This document shows positions 50,936 to 60,400 of a stretch of DNA of 64,000 nucleotides, piece by piece. The notes beneath the pieces are model-generated. The model saw only the letters and a program-made list of their open reading frames with translations. It was not told where the DNA came from and made no database searches. The position numbers and the translations under genes were made by a program. Numbering within the stretch: the first letter of the stretch is position 1; each line of letters begins with the position of its first letter. Source of the stretch: Paenibacillus sp. FSL R5-0341 (lineage in GTDB: Bacteria; Bacillota; Bacilli; Paenibacillales; Paenibacillaceae); NCBI RefSeq assembly GCF_037975235.1, contig NZ_CP150241.1, positions 868,001-932,000 of the forward strand. Direction: 5' to 3'.

Positions 50936-52394
50936 TGATAGTGAGAAAAGAATTATTAATAGCAGTCTACTCAATCCTACGGCTTATAATATTCCCATGA
51001 TTGTGAAGTTTGGGAAAGGGCTAAATATTGCCAAGATGTATAATCTGCTGACAGTGTACTTTGAACATTACGATATTTTCCGGACTTCCTATCGAATTGG
51101 TTCTGACATCGAAAGATGGATCACGGCAGCAGTTCCTACAATTGAAATTTGCTCACAGTCTATTTTTGAACCCCAAGCAATGCTTGATGCTCACTTGATA
51201 TCGGTTGAAGATAAAGAGTTAGTCAAAATTGTATTATGTAAGGTGGCGGATGAAACCAATGATTACCTATTTGTTAATGTACATCATGCGTTACTTGATG
51301 GCTTAAGTATTAATCTATTTTTACAAGATGTAATTGCAGCATATCTATCGGATGAGCCACTGGACTTCCAATGTAGCACTGTGGATGAACATACGAAGAA
51401 TTCTAATAATAACTCACAGCGTGCTACAGTAAATTTCGGAGAATATGAAGGATTTAAATCTCGGTTACTCAACAAACAAATTGAGCATGTGAACTATCGA
51501 AGTGAAACGGTAAAATTGGGGAATGTAGTCAAACAAAAATACACCGATTTCTCTTTATGTCTTACTGCGTTTGCAATAAGTGTGGCTGGCTGGTTGAACC
51601 ATAACTCCGTGTATCTGGCTTATCCGTATTTGGGTAGAAATCAGACCAATTTCAGAGCACTTGGAAACTTTGTTCAGTTAGTTCCCTTTCATAAGAGGCT
51701 TGAGACACAGAATTATTCAAGCGTTGAGAAACTAACTGCAGAAGTTCAACAACAGATATTCAAGGATATGACAACGAATAGTCATTATGATGATGTGAGA
51801 TATCATGAATCGATGCAATGTATGAACATATTTCGGGATATCATATTTGACTACAAATCAGGAAGTCTAATCGAGACTACACTTAGTCATGAGCATGAAA
51901 TAACACTTCATGAAATCGAGACATACCGTGATGAAAAATATGGTATTCACTTCTCAATTTATAAACATATGCATGAACTTCATATAACAATGATATCGAG
52001 TGAATACAGCTCAGAGGATATGGAAAAACTATTAACCATTTTTTGTCGTAATGTCGATGCAGTGTACGCTGATTCAGAAATAGAGCTGGATCAAATGTTA
52101 CGTTTGAAAGATGAAATTAAACTAGATGGAGATAGCGTTTCTCCAAGCGTTATCTTAAGAGAAGACAATTATGAAGTTATATATAAAGAGGTGTCTGGGA
52201 TGGTATGTACATTGCTGGATGAGCAGACTGTACACGCAGAAGAGAGCTTTTTTGATCTCGGTATGGATTCGACACTCTTGGTAAAGTTCAAAAAAAGAAT
52301 ACGAGAACAATTCAAGGTGAATTTAAAAATAAGTGATTTCTTTAATCACTATACTTCCGAAATGCTGACACATAAAATTCTTGAACGATTATAG
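50916..52394 (+). CDS. condensation - carrier protein (C-ACP)
   Basis: 492 residues. A condensation domain (about 1-395) with HHALLDG (first His123) is followed by a carrier domain at 415-492 with LGMDSTLLVKF (Ser452). LGMDS is the form usual in polyketide acyl carrier proteins rather than peptidyl carriers, so it may bridge to the PKS modules. There is no A domain. The start overlaps the previous gene by 20 nt and has AGGAG upstream; an ATG one codon later is equally possible. The C domain seems to accept a group from the A-PCP protein encoded just before. Confidence 0.8.
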   Translation: MMLKPASDSEKRIINSSLLNPTAYNIPMIVKFGKGLNIAKMYNLLTVYFEHYDIFRTSYRIGSDIERWITAAVPTIEICSQSIFEPQAMLDAHLISVEDKELVKIVLCKVADETNDYLFVNVHHALLDGLSINLFLQDVIAAYLSDEPLDFQCSTVDEHTKNSNNNSQRATVNFGEYEGFKSRLLNKQIEHVNYRSETVKLGNVVKQKYTDFSLCLTAFAISVAGWLNHNSVYLAYPYLGRNQTNFRALGNFVQLVPFHKRLETQNYSSVEKLTAEVQQQIFKDMTTNSHYDDVRYHESMQCMNIFRDIIFDYKSGSLIETTLSHEHEITLHEIETYRDEKYGIHFSIYKHMHELHITMISSEYSSEDMEKLLTIFCRNVDAVYADSEIELDQMLRLKDEIKLDGDSVSPSVILREDNYEVIYKEVSGMVCTLLDEQTVHAEESFFDLGMDSTLLVKFKKRIREQFKVNLKISDFFNHYTSEMLTHKILERL

Positions 52395-52409
52395 GGAGGA
52401 CAACTCGAT

Positions 52410-53570
52410 ATGAAGATTGCATTAATGTTGGCGGGACAAGGAACTAAAATTAGCGAGGAAGTAAAAGAAATATGGCTGAAAAATAAACAAACACTAAAAT
52501 GGATTGAGCAAGCAGAGGCACAGTTGCAGGAGCCGATCCGAGAGTGGTTCTGTTCTGATCTAAGCCTAGACACACGAAAAGCACAATTGGCAACTTATGT
52601 AGGGTCCATGTGCATGTATCAACTTTACCGGGAACATGTGGGTTTATATCCGAGTGTAGTTCTTGGGCATAGTCTAGGTGAGATTACAGCGCTAACCATT
52701 GCAGGTGCTCTAAGCTACAGTTCGGGATTAAACCTGGTAGATATTCGAGGAACCGCTATGAAAAACGCAATTGATGCACAAGAGAGTACAGGTATGACAG
52801 CTGTATTTGCTTCACCGGAAAAGGTTGAAGCATGGTTGGGTGATAGACAAGATATCTTTGTAGCCAATTATAATTCTCCCAAGCAAACAGTTATTGCCGG
52901 TACGAAGGATAATCTGCAGGAATTCGTCAAACAAAATAAGATAGAGTCTGTACCTTTAGGGGTGAGTGGCGCTTTTCATACTCATTACATGCAAGAAGCA
53001 GCGGATGAAGTGTACAACCAGTTGAACAGTTTTACGTTTAATCCATATTGGAGTACTGAAGTAATTAGTAACGAATTCGCAAGAGCATATCAGCCTTTGG
53101 ATATTCAAAAAGGGATTTCCAGTCAGATGGTAAACCCTGTTCGCTGGACTCAATCTGTAGATTATGCAGTGAAGCAGGGCGTGCAATTATTTATTGATTT
53201 ATCTCCAAATGGAATGTTTGTCAAAATGCTTGGCAATCAGGTCCAAGTCCACGCCCTCCACAACGAAGAGCAACTCTCCAAGCTTAATACGGAACTGAAA
53301 GATGATATCGAAGTTAACAAGCACTACAATGTATTTTCTCGAGCTTTAGGGATTATTGTCTCGACCAAAAATAATAATGAAGATCCAGAAGCTTACGAGA
53401 ATATTGTGATTAGTGGATATAACCAGATCAAGTCACAGATTGGAAAAGAGGCAACCGCTGAGGACGTGGAAAAAACGTTATCCTTGTTGGAACTCATTCT
53501 GCGGACGAAAAAAGTTCCAGAGGAACAAATTATGCATTATCGTAACAAATTAGCTTGGAAAGCGGGATAA
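52410..53570 (+). CDS. discrete malonyl-type acyltransferase (trans-AT)
   Basis: 386 residues. The FabD-like acyltransferase domain (about 1-290) has AGQG at the N-terminus, nucleophile GHSLG (Ser88), the conserved arginine in RGTAMKNA and the catalytic His190 in SGAFHTHYM. The AFH form is the one found in malonyl-specific enzymes. The C-terminal extension (about 290-386) is typical of trans-AT proteins of polyketide clusters, not of FabD. It would supply malonyl units to the ATless modules encoded downstream. The ribosome binding site is AGGGAGG. The gene lies between the C-ACP protein and the first PKS. Confidence 0.9.
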   Translation: MKIALMLAGQGTKISEEVKEIWLKNKQTLKWIEQAEAQLQEPIREWFCSDLSLDTRKAQLATYVGSMCMYQLYREHVGLYPSVVLGHSLGEITALTIAGALSYSSGLNLVDIRGTAMKNAIDAQESTGMTAVFASPEKVEAWLGDRQDIFVANYNSPKQTVIAGTKDNLQEFVKQNKIESVPLGVSGAFHTHYMQEAADEVYNQLNSFTFNPYWSTEVISNEFARAYQPLDIQKGISSQMVNPVRWTQSVDYAVKQGVQLFIDLSPNGMFVKMLGNQVQVHALHNEEQLSKLNTELKDDIEVNKHYNVFSRALGIIVSTKNNNEDPEAYENIVISGYNQIKSQIGKEATAEDVEKTLSLLELILRTKKVPEEQIMHYRNKLAWKAG

Positions 53571-53606
53571 TTCCCTAGAAGCTGAGCAAGGAGAGGAGGA
53601 GAACTA

Positions 53607-56600
53607 TTGAGTTTAGGAGATATCGCTATTATCGGCATGGACCTTGCCCTTCCAGGGTGTGGGAATATGAATGATGTATGGAATAAAATACGAGACAAGC
53701 GAATTTCCGTTGGGAAATTCCCGAATAATAGGCATGCACAGATTGGTGAACTGGTTGATGCAGATATATTCATGCCAGGTTCATACCTTGAACATATCGA
53801 TCAATTTGATCATAAATATTTCAATATAGCACAAAAAAGTGCTGATTATATGGATCCTAACCAGAGAATGACCCTGCTATCAGCCACCCGAGCACTGAAT
53901 GATGCTGACTGTCTTGAGCATATTCGCGGTACGCAAACCAGTGTGTACGCGAGTGTGAACTCTACACAGCAGTATCAATATCAATTATTGTTACAGCAGC
54001 GTAGATTAAAACCAGATCTGCTGGGGATGTTAAACTCGACCATATCAAGTCGTATCCAATATATCTATGACTTGCGTGGTGCTTCAATAATGACCGATAC
54101 GGCCTGTTCATCGTCACTAGTATCTATTATTCAAGCATCAAATGATCTTAGACAAGGTATTATTGATCAGGCTATAGTAGTTAGTTCTAATCTTTATGTA
54201 AAGCCGGGGTACAAGTCCGATAAACTGGTTGACATTTTGGCAACAGATGCGAGGACGCGTACCTTTGACGATCGAAGCACAGGCACATCAATTGGAGAGG
54301 GTGTAGGTTCTGTCATTCTCAAACGGAAGGAGGATGCAGAAAGGGATGGTAACTTTATCTATGGTCTGATCCGTAGCTACGCCATGAATAATGATGGTCA
54401 AACTATGAATATGTCGTCACCTAACCCGGATGCGCAAGAACGACTAATAGAGCAGGCTTGGGCTCCTCTTCAGAATGAGATGCAGCAGCTGGCGTTTATT
54501 GAGGCGCACGGTACGGGGACAGCGATAGGGGACACGATCGAATTTGAGAGCTTGAGTAATTACTTTTCAGAGCGTGTTAAAACAAAACAGAAAATTGCTT
54601 TGACAGCATGTAAGTCCAATTTCGGACATCTGGATGTTACATCAGGATTGTTCTCATTGATTAAGTCGGCCTTATCTTTACGTAACCGCTTAGTGTTACC
54701 TCATCCGGATTTCCAGATTCCTAATGAAGAGATTGATTTTGAAACATCGGCTTTCTATATTCCGGACCGTTCTGTTCCGCTGGAAGAATATGCGCTTGCA
54801 GGTATTAGCTCTTTTGGCATGACAGGTACAAACGCTCACGTTATTCTTCAACAATATAGCTGTTCGGTGCCATCCAAAGTTAAGGAGTTGCCACTGAATT
54901 TAAAGAGTTACTGGTTTCCATTGGATGAAAATTCATTCACAGTACAAGATGATCTTCAACGCTTGGAAACGGATGAGTGGCTTATCGTGCAGTTTCCTTT
55001 ACACAGTAAAAGACAATGGGAGATTCATGAACATCAGTTCAATGGAAAACATCTGCTTGTGGGTACAAGTATCTTCGAAATGATAGCCCAGGGATTAGGT
55101 TGTACACCATACAATCTTGAGCAGTATGACATTAATGGTCTTCATATTATGAATCAGATGGCGGTTCAAGATGGCCCCCTAACGGTTCTATTCAAACTTG
55201 ATAAGAAAACCTTAAAGGTGGTTGTAACATATACGACTGCAGGCGTGTTGAAGACCTGGCTTCAGTTTGAATTACATGATAAATCTTCAAGGCACAAGCC
55301 GGTAATAAGAACAGCTAACGAGCTGGATCAGGCTATTAGAGCAGGAGAACTTATGGAAGTCGCTGTAACAAGCCAAGTCGGAGGCGAAGGAGGAGAGGAT
55401 ATTGCTGTATCCCGAAGATGGGATGTAGTAGATCGCTTATGGACTAATCAAGAACATACAAGAGCTGTAGTTAAGCTGAGACCTCCTTCAGATTACAAAG
55501 TGGAATTCTCAATGTATAACTTTTATCCCTCCATTCTCGATCCTGCCTTCAATGCACTAAATCGAATGGCTGAACCGGAACAAATTGTGTTTCCTTGGTA
55601 TTGGACTGATATCCGTTTTGAGCAGTTTGCACTTATAGGAGAAGAGTTCTATTCCGAAATAGAATTAGTAGATCGTACTATGGATGAAAGAGGAAACGTC
55701 ATCCTCTCACTTAATATTAGGTTGTTCGATGGACAGTGGAATCTTATTCTATCTGCTGATCATTATAAAGTGAAAAATGCTCTTAACAAGGAAGAATCAA
55801 GCTCTTACTTTAAGCAGAAAGAGATTATACCTGCAACGTTTCCACATCACTCGTATAGTGCATCCGAAGCGATCCATTTTGTACATGAATCCTTGCGTTC
55901 ACAGCTCGAAATTGATAGTCCAATAGCATATTTTACAGACCTGGCAGAAATCAGCGAGAAGGCGATGGAGCTTCGAGAGAAAGGTATTATAAAACACGTA
56001 TACCTGTGGGACCGGAATTATACAGATATAGATCGTATTGCGGATGAGACGTATACCCTTGGAAAAGTGCTAATTGATCTAAACCAAATACTGCATATGA
56101 AAAAGTTTTACTATGTAAATTCAGGAGTTTTAGGATACACAGGTAAGAAGAGTGAATATGCAAAAATGAATGCTCTAAATCGTTCCATTGCTATGGGAGC
56201 CTATGCCTTAAGACTGGAAGTGAATAGTGAAGTCATTGTTGTGGATACAGATCATACATACTCAACGGATGTGGGGCGAGTTGACTATGGGTCGGAGCAA
56301 CACATTATTCATCGGGAAGGTAAGTTCTATATCCTGCGTTTGAAGAATTTGAAATTAGATGAATCATCTCAGGACAAATTCTCTGAAGGTACTACTGTAC
56401 TGATTGTTGGGGCTAGTTCTGGAATCGGTGAGGCATACACAAGAAATTTGGCTGACCGATATGCTGATATCCAAATTATAGCTGCAGGAAGAAGAGCTGC
56501 GTGGGATGGTCTGCCGTTAAGGGATAATGTAAGTTATCTTAAGTTGGATATATCTAATGAGGAAGAGGTTTCTGCTTTAGCTGCTCAATATCATGGCAAG

Positions 56601-57383
56601 CTTGATTATATCCTGAATTTTGCAGGTGAACCGGCTCAGGGATTGTTTATTACTAAGTCCAGGAATGAGTTTTGTTCGAAGACAAGAGGCAAAATAGAAG
56701 GTTCATATCTGTTGGGAATGTATTTCCCAGAAGCTAAAGAAATCATTCATTTCTCCTCACTAGCTGGTGTTATTGGGGCAATGGGACAAGCGGAGTATTC
56801 TATGGCTAATGCGTATCAATCGGGCTTGCCTTTAACTAATACGAACGTAAGAGTTCTTAATTTAACGGGTTGGCAGGATGTAGGTATGTCAGCAGGCATG
56901 GAAGATTATTATTTCGAGAAATTAACAAGTGCAGATGGCATTCCACTATTAAATCTATTTATTCAATCGAATACCAAGTCAGCTTCTATCTTTAAGTTAA
57001 AACGTGTAGCTGATGAATATTCTTCTCTCTTCAGTCCTGTTCTGAAAATGCAGAAAAAGGAACAAGTAGAGAAGGTAAGCGTAGGTTCTAATCGTGTGGA
57101 AGATCATATCGTAGCAGCATGGCAGAGAACCTTGGGTGAAGATGATTACGACTACAATGTTAGTTTCTTCGAACAAGGTGGGGACTCCATTACGATCGTA
57201 CATTTATGTGATGAATTGAATCTAGCGTTTCCGGGACAATTCGATGTAACCACATTGTTCTCTATTGCAACGATACAGGGTCAAGTTGATCTTATTAATC
57301 AGCTGGACAACCAGGAGGCAATGGCAGAACAGAGCGATGGTCATTATGATGCAGCAGAGATGTTAGCATTTCTCAATAAATAA
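53607..57383 (+). CDS. trans-AT polyketide synthase module KS-DH-KR-ACP
   Basis: 1258 residues. KS (about 1-420): DTACSSS with Cys167, EAHGTGT with His301 and NFGHLD with His341, complete. A DH-like domain (about 450-740) has His476 in HQFNGKHLLVG, where Pro of the HxxxGxxxxP motif is Val, and Asp645 in LDPAFN where Gln/His is Asn. KR (about 925-1120) has GASSGIG, and Tyr1064 in QAEYSMANAY. ACP (about 1150-1220) has GGDSIT (Ser1194). There is no AT and no ER or methyltransferase. TTG start 6 nt after AGGAGGAG. One module adds a malonyl unit and would reduce and, if the DH works, dehydrate it. Confidence 0.9.
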   Translation: MSLGDIAIIGMDLALPGCGNMNDVWNKIRDKRISVGKFPNNRHAQIGELVDADIFMPGSYLEHIDQFDHKYFNIAQKSADYMDPNQRMTLLSATRALNDADCLEHIRGTQTSVYASVNSTQQYQYQLLLQQRRLKPDLLGMLNSTISSRIQYIYDLRGASIMTDTACSSSLVSIIQASNDLRQGIIDQAIVVSSNLYVKPGYKSDKLVDILATDARTRTFDDRSTGTSIGEGVGSVILKRKEDAERDGNFIYGLIRSYAMNNDGQTMNMSSPNPDAQERLIEQAWAPLQNEMQQLAFIEAHGTGTAIGDTIEFESLSNYFSERVKTKQKIALTACKSNFGHLDVTSGLFSLIKSALSLRNRLVLPHPDFQIPNEEIDFETSAFYIPDRSVPLEEYALAGISSFGMTGTNAHVILQQYSCSVPSKVKELPLNLKSYWFPLDENSFTVQDDLQRLETDEWLIVQFPLHSKRQWEIHEHQFNGKHLLVGTSIFEMIAQGLGCTPYNLEQYDINGLHIMNQMAVQDGPLTVLFKLDKKTLKVVVTYTTAGVLKTWLQFELHDKSSRHKPVIRTANELDQAIRAGELMEVAVTSQVGGEGGEDIAVSRRWDVVDRLWTNQEHTRAVVKLRPPSDYKVEFSMYNFYPSILDPAFNALNRMAEPEQIVFPWYWTDIRFEQFALIGEEFYSEIELVDRTMDERGNVILSLNIRLFDGQWNLILSADHYKVKNALNKEESSSYFKQKEIIPATFPHHSYSASEAIHFVHESLRSQLEIDSPIAYFTDLAEISEKAMELREKGIIKHVYLWDRNYTDIDRIADETYTLGKVLIDLNQILHMKKFYYVNSGVLGYTGKKSEYAKMNALNRSIAMGAYALRLEVNSEVIVVDTDHTYSTDVGRVDYGSEQHIIHREGKFYILRLKNLKLDESSQDKFSEGTTVLIVGASSGIGEAYTRNLADRYADIQIIAAGRRAAWDGLPLRDNVSYLKLDISNEEEVSALAAQYHGKLDYILNFAGEPAQGLFITKSRNEFCSKTRGKIEGSYLLGMYFPEAKEIIHFSSLAGVIGAMGQAEYSMANAYQSGLPLTNTNVRVLNLTGWQDVGMSAGMEDYYFEKLTSADGIPLLNLFIQSNTKSASIFKLKRVADEYSSLFSPVLKMQKKEQVEKVSVGSNRVEDHIVAAWQRTLGEDDYDYNVSFFEQGGDSITIVHLCDELNLAFPGQFDVTTLFSIATIQGQVDLINQLDNQEAMAEQSDGHYDAAEMLAFLNK

Positions 57384-57407
57384 TAATCATGAAAGAGGCG
57401 ATTGAAC

Positions 57408-60400
57408 ATGAAGGCGAGTGAGTATATCTTCGGTCAAATTCAAAAGGGCCAGCTCGATTCAGCAGTAGGCAAAGGTTTGTTAGAAGAGATTATTCCAGAT
57501 GATATTGCCATAGTAGGTATGTCATGCGAATACAGTGACATCAAGGATACATTTGAGTTTTACCAAACTGTTAAAAACGGAAAACAGGGGTTTAAGGAAT
57601 TTCCCAAAGGTCGAATTGGTTATATTCCCGAAGATCATACTTATCTGCACAACGGAGCCAAACATTTGAAGATTACACCTGAGGAATTTTTGGACAGGCT
57701 GTGTAAAGAAAAGGGATCGTATCTCGAGGATATTGATACCTTTGATTATGACTTTTTCGGTATCAGTCAGGATGAGGCTAGATATATTGATCCCACGCAT
57801 CGTTTGGTTATGAAGCACTCCTATCTTGCTCTGGAGGATGCAGGTGTTCGCTTATCGGATGTTAAGGATAGTAAGACGGCTATCTATATAGGCAAAGACA
57901 AATCCATAACAGCAAGTTATCGTTCTGAGATTGAAGAAGATTCCAATCATATTAACTCAGGGAACTGGGAAGGCATACTGGCAAGTCGTCTCAATTATAT
58001 TTATAACTTGTCTGGAGGTTCATTTGTAGTTGATACAGCTTGTTCCTCCTCACTGGTTGCTGCACATCTGGCATTGAAAACACTTCGGGATAAAGAAATT
58101 GATACAGCAATTGTCGGCGGTATTGCGCTCGGACTTTTCCCGCGTCAAGGTAGTGTACTTGATCAATACAGTAATGTGGAGACACCACGTTCCTTCCTGA
58201 AAGTATTTGATGCTGAATCTCAAGGAACAATCTTTGGCGAAGGTGTAGGTATTGTCATTCTTAAAAGGTTGAAAGATGCCTTAGCAGACAATGACAACAT
58301 TTATTCAATTATCCGTGGCAGTATGATTAATAGTGATGGAAAATCCAACGGTTTGACTGCCCCTAATCCACATGCTCAAAAGGATCTTCTACTGGATGCT
58401 TATACAAGCAGTCATATCTCACCTGAAACGGTAGATTACATTGATGCACATGGAACGGGTACGAAACTGGGTGATCCAATTGAAGTTAGAGGGCTAACGG
58501 ATGCATACAAAAAATATGTGAACAAACGCGGTTTTTGTGCACTGACAAGTTTGAAAGAAAATATTGGTCATACCGTAGGAGCAGCAGGGGTAGGCGGATT
58601 GATTAAGATGTCACTTGCGCTTCGCAATCAGGAGATCTTCCCAAACCATTCTTTTGAAGCTCCGAATGAATATATCAAGTTTGTGGACAGTCCATTCTAC
58701 ATTCCTACCCAGGCTGAGAAGTGGATTAAAGGAAAGTACCCGCGTCGAGGAGGAATCAGTTCCTTTGGATTCAGCGGTACCAATGCTCATGTGATTCTTG
58801 AGGAATATGAGCATGCTATAAACGAGTCAGATAATGATCAAGTTGCCTTTCCATTTGTTTTCACTGCACAATCATCTGATCAGTTGATCAAAATGTTGTA
58901 CAAGTATGTGAAACATGAAGAATACATGAGTGAATATAGGCTACAAGATATTTCATATACCCTTATTCATAGAAGAAACTGGTTTAATACAGGAGTTGGT
59001 TTCCAGGCTAGATCGATGGAAGAATTTTCAACAAAAGTAAGAGCTGCGATCACATTGTTGGAAGACCGAGTGCCAACAGAAGGAATCTTTACGACGAATG
59101 ACCAAGCAGTAACAGCTGATATGAAAAAACTTATCCACTATCAATTGAAAACAGACTATAGAAAGTTTGATCTGAACGAACTTATTCAACTCAAACTGGA
59201 TGGGCACGAGACGACATTCGACGAATACCCGTATCTGAAAGCTAGAACTGTAACATTACCAGGTTACGAATTCAAATCTGATATTCTATGGGCTACAGTT
59301 AAACGATATAGTCCGCCTGTTCAATCAGGTCCGAGTCTGCCAGTGAAAGCGACATTGATTCAAAAGCAAGTTATTAGATCCGCCAAATCGGATGTATACC
59401 AAGTGAACCTATCCCCAGATGATTGGTTTGTAGATGATCATCGGATTGGAGGTAAGCGCACGTTCTCGGGTACCACGTATACCGAATTGGCTGCTGAGCT
59501 AGCTTCCTTATATTTTGATGAATCTGCGTTTACGCTAGAAAAATTGTATTTCAAAAATTTGATTCAGCTAGATGACAAAACAGATAAACGTTTCCTGATT
59601 CATGTTAACAAGCTGTCTGCCAAGCAACTGGATATTGAGGTTCTCTCATACGAGAATGATGATCTAGAGCAGTATATGACTCATGCGGTCTTTACACTTA
59701 AACCTCAGGAAGCAATGGAGAAGCATAAGCTTGATTTGTCCTCAGAAGTACACAATCAATTGAAGCCTACAGCAATGGGAAGTACAGAAGAGGAGAATAA
59801 TTTCTTTAAAGGACGTTGGAACTTTATCGCTCAGGACTTCCGGATGGTTCATATGAACGATTCAAAATTACTCCTCTCACTTGATCTGCAAGAGGAATTC
59901 CTCGAAGATTTGGAAGCCTATCATCTGCATCCTTCTATGTTGGATGGAATTCTGGGGGCAATGGTATATGAACGGGCTCAGGCTCGCCAGAAGACCTACC
60001 TTCCTTTGTCTTATGGTAGGTTTACCTATACAGGAGTAAGGTTCACCAGAAAAATGTATTCCGTCACGGAGCTTCTTTATGACATTACAGGAGATCATGA
60101 TGTAATCACTGCGCATATTCATGTGTACAACGATCAAGGAGATCTCGTTGCTTATGTGGATAAATATATCATGAAGTCTTTTGCCAATATGTTATTTAAG
60201 CCGTATCTTCATACTATTGGGTGGGAACGTTCAACAGTTGAGTTCACGAATAGGGAAGTTGAACATGGGGCGGACAAACAAGTATTGCTTATAAGTAATG
60301 ATCGGGTTGTCACGCCTGAAATTCCTACAATAAGTCGTGTGAATTATAATCAATTAGATCGGATAACAACAGGGAATAAATATGATGTAGTCGTTTATGC

